Part shown: positions 54,264 through 64,000 of the stretch, piece by piece
Layout of the letters: every line of letters begins with the position of its first letter
Position numbering within the stretch: position 1 is the first letter of the stretch
NCBI GenBank assembly: GCA_003117195.1
Contig: BDSI01000019.1
Location: 868,001 to 932,000 of the forward strand
Length of the DNA: 64,000 bases
Direction: 5' to 3'
From: Eudorina sp. 2006-703-Eu-15
Taxonomy: Eukaryota; Chlorophyta; Chlorophyceae; Chlamydomonadales; Volvocaceae
Program-made: the position numbers and the translations under genes
The notes under the pieces: model-generated
Told to the model about the DNA's origin: nothing
Seen by the model: the letters and a program-made list of their open reading frames with translations, nothing else
Databases searched by the model: none

Positions 54264-54665
54264 ACTTCAGCGGACCCCTGTCGCGCAACAAGTGTTGCGG
54301 TGGTTGAACCAATTGGAATTTCGGTTGAGACATGTACTCATGGGCAGTTAACCCAGAGTCCAAGAAGTCGTCAGCCGACTACCTTGTTGCCATATCAGGT
54401 CAAAAACGATAATTACAAAAGTTCCATTCAACCATTCCCGAAAACATTGTTCGAGCTCTCAAGTTTTGTCGAATTGGGGCGTTGCGAAATTCCTTGACTT
54501 TGGTCAAAGGTTGATGCCGTATCCGTATTCATTCCAACACTCAATGAAGCCTTTTAATGGCGATCACGGGACACCCATCTTATTCCTTGCGCGTAAAGAT
54601 TTTGGTCGGTTCATCTACCATCGATTACGGTTCTGGACTTGCCTGCATCTTGTACCCAAGGAGCC
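54264..54665. promoter_or_regulatory. Probable shared promoter region of divergent genes
   Basis: The CH-like gene starts leftward at 54263 and the small plus-strand gene probably starts at 54666, leaving about 400 bp for both promoters and 5' UTRs. The sequence is distinctly A+T-richer than the flanking exons. No TATA box could be assigned with confidence. Confidence 0.4.
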
Positions 54666-55945
54666 ATGCTTGCATATCGCGTCTCCCACGCTTGCAGTCG
54701 CCCGGCCAGGCAAGTTTGCACGGCATACTCATGTCGAAATGCATGGATGCGGTTGTCCATTGGGTCGATATGGTATATCGGTTCTCCTTGCAGGCCAGCC
54801 GGCGTCCGGTCTCGTGGCGCAGTCGTCAGCGTGCACGCGTTGTTTGGCAAGTGAGCAATCATCTGATGGGAGTTCTGAAGCGGGTGCCAATAGAGAGATT
54901 CCACTGCTGTCGGAGGATATGTTGTGAGCCACGTAAGCATTCCGAGATTCGCACTTTTGCGAGATTGCCCTCCCCTACTTTCCATCGAAATGTGGGCTTT
55001 TCGTATTATCTTTTGGTCGAGGCTAGGTTACCCGAAGATCCGGACGTAACTGTCACTGCATGGCGTGCCGGAATATTGCGGTGGTCACAGATCCGCCTTC
55101 TCGTAAATTACAAACAAGCTACGCGTCTTCATCCTTTCTGTTGCAGGAAGGAGGATGCGGAGCGCAAGAAGGAGGAGCAATGGCAAGCGCAGCAGGAGCT
55201 GCTTGCCGAGCGTCGCGCCAAGGTACGGGAATGTGGCCCCCTGCAGGGTTGCGCGATTCCAGTTACTATCTCAACTATCACAGAAGGGATGCACAGCGGG
55301 CGGGATGCAGCCTGGGCTGCTCGCAGGGTTTTAGTTGACCTGCAGTACTCAAACTGGATTCAAGGCACGCACACGCCCACAGGCAGACGCCTAGGTTGCT
55401 GTCGTTCGTATTGCAGCGCCTGCGTACCACTACGCCCACGTTATCCGCATGAGTCGACTCCTCCGACTTGGTTGCCTGTGCATGTGTGCGGTGAATGCCG
55501 CAGCGTGAGCGCCTGATGCAATCGTTTGGTCGTAAGGAGGCCAAGCAGGGCGGTCGCGCCGAGCAACGCTCTGCACCGCCACCCCCACCAAAGCGGGCTG
55601 CTCGCGAGGAGGCAAGTGGGAAAGGGTGTCATAGGGTGCAGTTACTCGTAAACCTTTTACACGTACGATGTGTATGCCCACAAGGCGATCATGTGCCATT
55701 GTTCGCCTGGACAGCGTCCACTATCTGGCAAGCGTTGACTCTTCCGCGGCATGATGAGAAGCGAGCGCGACCCGCAGAAAACATTATATGTACCCGTAAG
55801 CGACATCTGCGTTCCCATTTCGTACTCGGCTTTGCCCTGCTGTGCCAATGCCCAGGTGGTGATCGAGGAGGAGCCGGAGGAGGAGCCCAAGGCCAGCGGT
55901 GGCAACCCGCTTTCAGGCCTGTTTGGACTGTTCGGCAAGAAGTGA
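54666..55945 (+). CDS. Small charged protein (about 105 aa), probable GC-AG introns; first exon tentative
   Basis: The only plus-strand gene supported. Exons: 54666-54709 (tentative), 55147-55222, 55504-55611, 55856-55945; 318 nt, phases matched. The protein has a possible targeting N-terminus (MLAYRVSHACSRPAR), a charged helix (KEDAERKKEEQWQAQQELL..RRAK), a basic, proline-containing middle (RLMQSFGRKEAKQ, PPPPPKRAAREE), an acidic run (VVIEEEPEEEPK) and the C-terminus NPLSGLFGLFGKK. Family unknown. The intron after 55611 starts GCAAGT, and no GT donor keeps the frame there. The intron after the tentative first exon would also start GCAAGT. The last three exons are convincing; the first rests on phase and a GC donor only. 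A candidate TGTAA lies at 56505-56509. Confidence 0.5.
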
Positions 55946-56504
55946 AAATGGCTCTGATGCATGTCTTGGGAGCACGTGTGGCACTTCCAGTTACAAATGG
56001 CGTATGATGGGAATGTCACCCCGGCATATGTCGAAATGCTAGCGCGGGATTTCCACGATGTTGCCGCATACAAATAGATCCGCCCTGATGTCAGTGAGTT
56101 CCGCGATCAGGGTGGCATACAGTGTCTTCGTATAGTGCACGAATAGACAAACTTCTTGAACGTTATTTGCAACCATGGTCACCAGACTGTGGGCAATATG
56201 TTCATGAAGAGCGGTTGTGATCGTTCGGGGCGAAATATTATGCAGGATGCGTTGCAGCTGACTGCCTGGTGCCCACCTGCAACGGGCCGCGTGTACAGTT
56301 CGTGCGCACGTTGCAGTTTACGCAAGTGCCGTCAGTCCGCACTCCGTTTTGGAATTAGTCTAAACGAGGCCTGTGAGGCGACTTTTAAGCACTTTGATGT
56401 TGAGCCTGGTTGAGCTAACTTTTATGGCGGCGTCTGGTATGAAGGGGGCGTATCCATACATCGCTGGCGGATGGTTTTTCTGGAGAACATGCTCGCAATG
56501 GAGT

Positions 56505-56509
56505 TGTAA
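56505..56509 (+). terminator. Candidate poly(A) signal TGTAA for the small plus-strand gene
   Basis: 560 nt past the stop at 55945, in correct orientation. Confidence 0.4.
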
Positions 56510-56774
56510 GGTGGAACAAAAGCTCGCTCAAGTCTCCCCTCAGGCCGATGTGCATTGAGCCGTGTGTGCAAGCTTTCATCTCGGGCGGACACGGTTCAAG
56601 TATCAGCGGGCTCCAGATCCGAGGGCCCCGTGGCCCGTGGATCTCAGTACGAGCATCCCAGCCATATAGTGTCCATGTCCAGAGGGAAGCGCACCCAGAA
56701 CGCATCCAGATCCCGTCACAAGATAGTCAGGTCGACGATGTGCGCAGCTCGGGCATAATAAGCGCACGCATTCC

Positions 56775-56779
56775 TTACA
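56775..56779 (-). terminator. Candidate poly(A) signal TGTAA for haspin
   Basis: About 560 nt past the haspin stop at 57337, in correct orientation. Confidence 0.4.
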
Positions 56780-57336
56780 ATCACCTGCCTGCTACCACAC
56801 CATGATTCCCTGATGCTGATTCCTTGCGGTCGTGTCCATGAAGATAACCTCCAAGATGAGAGCAGGCATCCACGAGCTACCTGTTCCCGTTGTACTGCCC
56901 GGGTGCTGGCAGCGTCCGCCGTTGTGGGTAACGGTGTCGCGAGAGCCACACCGCCCGCGTGCACCGCCCGCAACACCATCCGCGTACCAAGGTATAGACT
57001 AATGCAGCGATCACGGACATTCCGGCACGGTATCCAGCACAGCCAGTTGGGAGCGCCCCATTAGCACGACAATGCACGGCAGAGCTCGTTAAGGTGAGCT
57101 CAGCCACACACCTCCAGAAGGCCTTGGAAAAGTTCGTCCCACAGCAGATCGCTGCAGCTGCTGTAGCCGACTGCCCTCTTCCTGCGGGATAACCGGGTTG
57201 TATTCAAGGTTTCAATTCAAGTAATGGCGGCGATTCGTCCAGTGCTGACATGGGCGGCAGGGCTGACAGGGCTCAAGAGTGGAGGACAAACAATCGCCGA
57301 GCATTGCGGGTGCCCTTGCGCGGTGGATGTCGCATA

Positions 57337-60300
57337 CTAGTCCGCGCCAAGCCGCCCGTCGCAACTGACTAGGGCACTAGGCACCAACAAGTATGCAGCG
57401 CTGTGGACAACCAGGTTCAGCCCTGGGATGCGAAGGAGGTCTGTACCTGAACTCGCGGAGCTGGCGCTTCTGGGCTGCGGATAGTCGCAAGCCTTTGCCT
57501 GCCCCGCTGCTGCCGAAGCGCCTCGACAGCACCTCCGCCATGTACGACAGCCAGAGGCAGTTTGTCGCGAGACAGCTGGAGGCCCAGTCGTCGTCCACCA
57601 GGCCGCGCATCCAGCGGTACGTGTCGAACTGCAGTTCAGCAAGGACCGCATGAGCACGCGCTGAGACACAGGCAGCCGCCGTAGTGCCTCACGGGACGGG
57701 TCTGCATGGTGCCGAGCTTGCCGCCGCATCGGAAAGCGCACCAAGTGCTGCACGTTAAGGTGAAAACACCGGAGAGCATCCAAGCACGCATGGCACATGT
57801 CTAGGTGCCGTGAGGTCCCTACCTTGTTGCGGTACGACGGCGAACAAGGGCTTCGTGTGCTGGAATGGGTGTCCAGCTATCATCCCACGTACCTGCACAT
57901 CGCCCTTGGTGCCCTCAAACACGGCTTGGTCCTGGCTCAGGTCGCAGAACGCCAGACTGCCGTTCGGGGTGACGAGCCGGCTCTGGGTGAAGTCGATGAT
58001 AGTCGCGCCCACACCGCACGACGCGACCTGTCCAGAATGGAAAAAACATGGTTGGCGGTTGATGTGCTGAACATCGAATTGGTGGTCTGTCCCCTATAAA
58101 AAAATGGCTCGACGGCGTGCACGTGTTATGGAACCCAGCACATCGTTCCAGCGCGCCCGCAGAATGCTACACCCATCCTTCGGTTCCGCACCCCTCGGAC
58201 CTCCGCCCTGTCGTGCACCCAAAGTGCAGCGGCCTGATGGACCTCACCCGCAATTCGCGGCCCCGAAGCCTTGCTCCTAGCCAACCTCCAGGCAGGCAGT
58301 CCAAACGTTGCTCTGCCGGCCTGATGAGCACGTTGCCCCAGTGCAGGTCACGGTGCTCGAATTCCATTGCGGCCTCCGCCACAGCCAGGCTCACCCCCGT
58401 CTGTTAGGTCAAACAGGACGAAGGTAGGTCATGGGATGGTGAGCAGCCATAAAAACTCAACCTACAACTCAAGAGACATAGGACTGGCAAGTGAAGCACA
58501 TGATCCCGGTGGCCGCGGCTCCCATATTTCATTATGACGTTTCAGTGGACCCGTCGGGTCGTCGGTGACAGCCGCCCCGATCATTACACTCTCATCGCAC
58601 CTGCAGGAGGACGCTGCGCAGCTGGTCCCAGCTGTCCAGGACGTACTTCTCGAGGTCTGTTCCGCTGCACGTCACAGGAAGGTTGAAACCATAAAGAGAG
58701 GACATCAAAACTTGGTCAGGATTAATGTAACCGTTACAAGGTGGACCCGTGTCCCGACCGGGTGTTCCAACGGGCCCAGATAGCTCAGGAGTGTGGAGCA
58801 CCGGCCACGCGCAGATGCGGTTGGAATGCGTCGCCACTGCGGTAATAACAGCAAGGTGCGCATTTGCGCAGGGCCAGTATTTCTCGCCACGATACCCAGC
58901 GCCCGCTCGCCAGGAGTGCGGACTACGTGGCACCTACCGTGCTGCTCAGCCATGGGGGTTACGGGCAGGCAAGGCCGAGCCAAGGGGAAAGCCTGGTGAA
59001 GGCGTCCACGGTTGCACGCTGCTACGGCGCTGGGGACTTGGGATCGCCCGGTCGGGACTAAAGGTCCATCTTGTACCGGGTTAAAATTCAATGCGATACA
59101 CGTGATCGTCAGCGATGCTAACATCGCACATAGACCGGCATCCCTTCGTCAGGACTGTTGTGACCTTCCTACTGCTATAACGACGTCTGGAGGCGCCAAC
59201 AGCAACATTACCTGTTCTCCATGGCAATGATCCAGAACAGCTGATCGGCCGGGAGCCTGCAGACGGGCTCGTTCTCGGAACCGTACTCCTCGTCCCACCT
59301 GCAGCGCAGCGGAACCCGGGTTCACATCAGAGTGCAGAGGATTAACGGAGACAACCCGCGCAGATACGGCCCGCGGCGATGCACAGAAAGACACCTTAAT
59401 CCGCCGCGCCCACACACGCTGTAGTGCAAGCGGTAACCGTATATTTGCTTACAGCTGCAGCACATGCGAACACGCATGTCGGGATTATCCAGTCCACCCG
59501 TGCCGCGATGCTCAAGCGCTGCCTGCAGGTTTAGAAGGCGATGCTTTGCTGACTGTCGCAATCGCACCCTAGAGCGCCAAAACGACAGAACGACGGGGAA
59601 GCGGCGCCCTAATCCCGATGAACGAGGTGTTGTTCCTCTGCTGTCAACTGTCAGCCCCCGATGCGTCACTACGCAACACCCTGACCGCTCACCGCTCCCA
59701 AGCCTTGACCAGATCACGTGCGTAAGGCCCCCGGCACACCGCCACCGCGTGCATGCGCACGAACCCGGCCGTCCAGTTCGCTCGCGTCGTATTGGGGTCG
59801 CCAGAACTGCCGGCAGCACCGTTACTCCTGCCGCCGCCTGCCAAATCCGATTGAGAAGACGCTCTGACTTGGTGTTCTGTGAACTACGGCGGCACTATAC
59901 TGGCGACACTGTCAGGGATGCCTTAGGCTGTGCCACGCCCACGGTTGCACCGCCATTAGCGGCTCAAGAGGACAATCACAAATCATCTTCAAGCCGCCGC
60001 TGAGATCAATGTTTCAACGGCTCCCAGTCAACGGCTCCCAGGAGCTGCGCTGAAATGGAGCGTGTTGAGAACGTGCAACGAGACGAAACCATGGACCGAC
60101 AGCTGGGTTTCCCGGTTTTGACATTGCGCGCATTACCAAAAACACGAGCATGTGATAATTCACCCCACCTGGCAGGTCGCCGTCGGCCAGCGCGCTCAGC
60201 TCTCGATGCATCAGAGTCTCGGACAGCATGTCATCGGCTGTTTTCTGGGGACCGGAAGGGCGCGGCGCGCACGCGTCACACAGCATCTCCAAGTCTTCCG

Positions 60301-60773
60301 TCCCGGGTAACGTCAACAGCCAGCCTCGAAGCCTCAAATCAACTCGTCTTCAGGCAATACCGCTACGGTAGACCCACCCTATGGGTTCGTTCTCCGGGTT
60401 TATTTCTTTTATAGATTTACCCCACCCTATGCACAGCTACCGAAACTTCCTAACGACACGGCTGCAGGCTGGAACCAACCTGGGGCCCGTCGTTGAAGAT
60501 CATGTCGCCCTCGATCGGGACCACTTTGATCACCATGCCGCCACCGCCGCCCGCTGACCCGCCATCTCCCAGACGCCAAGCCTCCCCATAGCTGCCCTCG
60601 CCGACCTTGACGAGCGCCGGCCGCTTTGCCGCCGCGCCAGCCTTCGCGCCACGCCCGCGACCCGCTGCACCTCTGCGCCCCTTTGCTCCCGCACCCGTAC
60701 CTGCGCCGGCTTCCTCTTGGCCGCCGGCAGCAGGGACGCTGGCTTTCAGCAACCGATCGATGATATCGTCCAT
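57337..60773 (-). CDS. HASPIN: Haspin-family histone H3 kinase, 399 aa, 9 exons
   Basis: Haspin phosphorylates histone H3 on Thr3 in mitosis, recruiting the chromosomal passenger complex (family knowledge). Exons (minus): 60773-60480, 60244-60169, 59837-59693, 59298-59212, 58664-58601, 58400-58248, 58027-57893, 57628-57447, 57400-57337; 1,200 nt, all phases matched. Visible features: glycine loop KVGEGSYGEAW (56-66), lysine in VIKVVPIEGD (K83), helix-C glutamate in LSETLMHREL (E107), the haspin insert FVRMHAVAVCRGPYARDL with EEYGSENEP, catalytic HRDLHWGN (D240, N245), and the haspin-type DFT in place of DFG (D285) with FCDLSQD. The FDTYRWMR and LWLSYM segments match the haspin C-lobe. All key residues are intact. 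The N-terminal extension is short (about 50 residues, Gly/Arg/Lys-rich) for haspin, so more N-terminal sequence may be missing: the frame is open to 60920 and the next gene upstream could be spliced in. Confidence 0.95.
60380..60420. repeat. Dispersed repeat E, copy 2
   Basis: GGGTTCGTTCTCCGGGTTTAT and a following T-rich end resemble 34074-34117. Lies in the first haspin intron. Confidence 0.5.
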
Positions 60774-61074
60774 TGTAGGCAATTGATGGCGCGCCAGGGT
60801 AGGCTGGGCGGTGGGAGCGGTAGGGGGGCGCGCACACCGACGGCGCCAGCGTCCAGCGCGCGAGTCATTTGGTGAGTGCGCGCAACAAGGGATGGTGTCA
60901 GTGAAGCAAGAGAGGCTCATGTGGTAATATGTGGCAGCGGCTGTACGAGGAAAAACACACTCGGCAGACAGCAGTTACGAGGGCAACGTATAAGCAACAG
61001 GGATGTGAAGTTGCGGTATAATCTTACGTTGGACCATTTATTCAACAAAAAAACAGCTACAGGTTAACTGTGTT

Positions 61075-63786
61075 TTACACGGTTGGGCCGTAAGTAGACA
61101 CCTTGAATGTGCGCATGATGCCTACTGAATAGATGACGTCGTACAGCCTACTGAATAGATGATGTCGCATAGGAATGCACCCATTTGTGCACACGCCACC
61201 GCCACCGCCAGCGCTGCACGCTCCTGACCCGCTCGCTTCGTTGAACCCCTTGCCATCCCGGGCATGCCCCACGTCCGAGTGCGCGGATCGCACCTCCTGT
61301 CCACACAGCTGCAGCAACCTCTGCAGCGCTGAGAGCTCCGGTGCGGCAGGCGGCCCCTCAGCCGCAGCCCCCAGGGGGGACTGCGCCGCAGCAGCGGCCT
61401 CCAGAGGCCCACCGACGTCCGCGGCAGGGCAAACTTCCGCTGTACCAGTAGGCCCAGCAACCATGACCTGGGGCGTTGAGTCCGGCATGCCCGCTGCTGT
61501 AGACGTACGCGGTGTGCCCGCCGGCAGGGCAGCGGATGACGTGGGCGCCGCAAGAGAGTCGTGGCGTCCTGGCATGCAAAAGCCCGCCCCACTGCCCCTG
61601 CCACTGGTCGCGGGTACGGAGGAGCCGTGTTGCGCAGCACTGCGATCGACACGCGATTGCACATCCCTGCCGCTTGGCTCACAGGGAGGTTGCGGCTCCT
61701 GCTCACGCTGCAGCTGAAGCAGCTGTTGTGCTTGCGCATCTGGCAAAGCGCCGTCTCCGTTCGTTCCGCCCAGGCAGGCTCCATCCACCTCCATGTCGTC
61801 TGCAGCTGCTCCTGCCGGTTGCTGTTGCTCTGCGCTGGATTGCCGTTCCTGCAGCAGCAGCAGCTGCTGCTCCTCCTCCTCGAGCACCTGCTGCACTGCG
61901 TTTTGCTGGAGGCCGTCGACTTGTTGAGCGGCGGCACCGGCAGGAGCTCCCATCGAAGGCCTGAGCCCACCTGTGGAATCCAGCTGACACCGCACCGACG
62001 CAAATCCTTCTGCGGGACCTCCTCCAGGCGATTCTGCACAAGGAGAAGTCCGCGTCACGCGCCCGATAGGCGCGTTGATGCCTGCACTGGTTGATGGGGT
62101 GGGCTCCGCGTCGGCATGTGCTGTGGGCTGTGCCGCGAACGGCGGCAGCGATTGCCACCGACGACTGCCGCGACGGACGCTCACCGTGCTTGGCAAGCCG
62201 GCTGCATCGCAACCTGCATCCATCAGCTCCTCAGGCGGTGACCCTAGAGCGCCGCCGCCGTCCGCACTTTGCTCCGCCTCAAGCCTCAAAGAGTGGGCAC
62301 GGGAGCGCCCTCGTCGGACGCTGATCGTGCTGGGTAGGCAGCCTGCATCCTCGAGAGCCGAGGGTGAGCTGCAGGACGCGGTGCCCCCGCTGGGCTCCCA
62401 CTCCATCGCACTATCCGGTGCTTCCAAGCCAGCGCCACCAGATGAGCAGGGTAGTTGCGCTGGTGGAAGGGCGGGGATGGACCGGGCTGGTGCTGCCTCC
62501 CGCAGCTGCTGACTGTGATCCTCCTCCCGAAGCATGTTGTCCTCGCTGCTCATGGTGCCTCTGGCATCGATTGCAGCCCTGCCGGCGGCACTGCCAGAAG
62601 CAACGCCGTGGTTCACGGACTCGCCGATACCTAGCCGGCAGACGGTTCGCACCAGCGAATCCACGTCATGTGGCACGAGATTCGGCGATGCGTGTGCGTC
62701 GCGCCGCCTGTGTGCGCCCGAATATGACGCTGTCACGGTGGCAGCACATGCTGGTCCTGCAGCGGGGATGTTGGTCGCGCGGGCTGTGGCTGGTGCTGCG
62801 GAAGGCGCCGCCTGCGCGTTGGAGTCAATGGTTGCCGTTGAGCTACGATGCAGCTTTGGATCCGCATCGTCCGATGCTGGCGCCGCAACTGTAAGGACAG
62901 CAGTCGGAGCAGCGGGGACACCTCCCATGCGCGGAAGGTCCCGTAGGTGCTGCACTGCTCTGCCGCTAGGTATGAGACCTCCGCCCGACGCGGCGACGCG
63001 ATAGCCTCGGTGACGCCAATGGCGGTCGGGTTCAGGGCTGGGGCCTGGGTCTTCCACCGTCAGTTCAAAAGCGTCGATCTGTCAATGAGCGGCCAAGATT
63101 GCGGTTCGAGCGAGTTAATGATGAATGCTTGGCACGGTTTGCGTCACAACCCAATGGCGGAAGGTACTAGCGGTGGGTGAAGCTGGACCCCAAACATTAA
63201 AGAGGCCAACGTCGCGGACACAAACGGCGGTGTGAGGATGTCTTGGGCAGCAGTAGGCCCGGGATGATGCGTCACCCAACCACACGACATACCTCCTCAA
63301 TTCGCCCTACTAGCTCTGCAACACGCGCACGGGCGGCCCCGTGTTGGTCACGACCCTTGCGGTTGCCGTCCTGTCTCTTATTGCCGAAAGCTTCCAACGC
63401 GGTCGAGAACCGCAGAACTACGCTGGCTCGCCGGCCCCGGAGGCTTTGCAAAAGACCCCCAGGGCAGCGTGCTGCACCATCGAAGCGGGCGGTGCATTCA
63501 TCTCCAGGCCAAGGACCGTCGTCCTTGCTAAGGGTTTGAAGTGTATCAAGGGGTCCCTCCGAAGGCTGTGAAGATGCCAAGCCTCCACCCAGACCCGCTC
63601 CTCCATTCGCGGCTGCCGGCTGTGGACACACCAGAATGTGTGAACGACCATAGCAATTTACAGAATGTGTTCATTCGTTCGAGTGCACAGCAGCAAATTT
63701 GCGTCACATCGTCGCACCTCCTTCGCTTTCCGTTGGAAAGTCTTTAATAACGGAGGTCTACTAATGTTCGTGCTATCCGTCAACAT
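61075..63786 (-). CDS. Mostly disordered protein with repeated SVRRG motif, about 799 aa, 3 exons
   Basis: Exons (minus): 63786-63718, 63619-63293, 63078-61075; 2,400 nt including the stop, all phases matched, with good donors (GAG|GTGCGA, GAG|GTATGT). Function not recognised. Residues about 100-140 look helical (ALEAFGNKRQDGNRKG, ARVAELVGRIEEIDAFE). The rest is rich in Ala, Ser, Gly, Pro and Gln (for example LEEEEQQLLLLQERQ), typical of disorder. Two copies of a basic motif, LPSTISVRRGRSR and LPSTVSVRRGSRR, lie about 45 residues apart. Near the end a 23-nt direct duplication encodes two copies of DxIYSVG or its out-of-phase version. TGTAA overlaps the stop codon, which is too early for a normal signal. 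A GTGTCT donor at about 61095 could instead carry the transcript on into haspin, making this the haspin N-terminus. Confidence 0.55.
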
Positions 63787-64000
63787 TTCTGGGCCCCCGT
63801 GCAAGTATGAACGTTTACTCCGTGCGCGCGCGACAAAGCATTTTATGTTGCCGTGCAGGCCAAGCCACAAAGTCTTTGCCCAAAAACCATAAATCAAAGG
63901 AAAAGTTAAGGATGAAATTGCGTCTTCCGGCCGTCCTTAACATCACAAGAGGGTTCCGTAGGTCGGTTCAACCAATCTGGATCCAAATTTCTGGATCCAG
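63787..64000. other. Upstream flank of the disordered-protein gene
   Basis: A+T-richer sequence that probably contains the 5' UTR and promoter. The reading frame of exon 1 stays open to 63897, so translation could start earlier than the ATG at 63786. Confidence 0.4.

Larger units (their letters stand above)
55946..57336. other. Convergent intergenic region between the small gene and haspin
   Basis: Holds the two 3' UTRs. A plus-strand TGTAA at 56505 and a minus-strand TGTAA at 56775 suggest the two mRNAs end 250-300 bp apart without overlapping. No coding exon was seen; open frames here lack protein-like features. Confidence 0.55.

Noticed and set aside
54557..55516. A 319-codon plus-strand open frame
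   Set aside because: It reads through a real exon (55147-55222) and introns. The amino acid sequence outside that exon has no protein-like pattern, and the splice signals at 55222 and 55504 explain the region better.
58768..58800. Possible tRNA-like start in a haspin intron (AGATAGCTCAGGAG)
   Set aside because: No matching acceptor stem, anticodon arm or T-loop could be paired downstream.
61072..61079. TGTAA as poly(A) signal of the disordered gene
   Set aside because: It overlaps the stop codon, which leaves no 3' UTR; more likely chance, though it bears on whether the gene continues into haspin.

Overview
The window is nuclear DNA of a eukaryote, most likely a volvocine/chlamydomonad green alga. 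The evidence is extreme G+C with alanine/glycine/proline-rich coding sequence, many short GT-AG exons with GTGAGT/GTGCGT-type donors, long CA/GT and G-rich microsatellites, TGTAA-type poly(A) signals, and a multidomain guanylyl cyclase of the kind expanded in Chlamydomonas and Volvox. The species cannot be named from the sequence. There is one assembly gap (10979-11218).

No long open frame here is a whole gene. I rebuilt the genes by joining exons at splice sites and requiring phase to be kept. Six of the seven genes lie on the minus strand: (1) a giant soluble guanylyl cyclase, 21498 down to 5507; (2) a 1,420-residue protein joining leucine-rich repeats to a PIN nuclease domain, 36509 down to 24312; (3) a 348-residue membrane protein with a histidine-rich tail, 40672 down to 39294; (4) a 2,759-residue protein with two calponin-homology-like domains, 54263 down to 41881; (5) haspin kinase, 399 residues, 60773 down to 57337; (6) a largely disordered protein, 63786 down to 61075. 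One small gene runs on the plus strand between (4) and (5), ending at 55945. It is convergent with haspin and probably divergent from gene 4. In genes 2, 3, 4 and 5 all exon lengths sum to whole codons with every internal phase matched, which supports the models strongly. Genes 6 and 7 also sum to whole codons, but their first exons are less certain.

The first 36 kb differs from the rest. It is packed with microsatellites, minisatellites and short dispersed repeats, mostly inside the introns of genes 1 and 2. The right-hand 28 kb is less G+C-rich, with tighter introns and few repeats. 1-5506, 21499-24311 and 36510-39293 look intergenic.

The genes do not form a pathway. The most interesting signals are: a dispersed element that sits just upstream of 3' splice sites in at least six introns of two unrelated genes (introner-like); a 12-nt microexon carrying the glutamate that sets guanine specificity in the cyclase; a PAS domain split by about 1,100 low-complexity residues; the LRR-PIN architecture; and probable GC-AG introns in the small plus-strand gene. 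I saw no CRISPR array and recognised no rRNA or tRNA gene.
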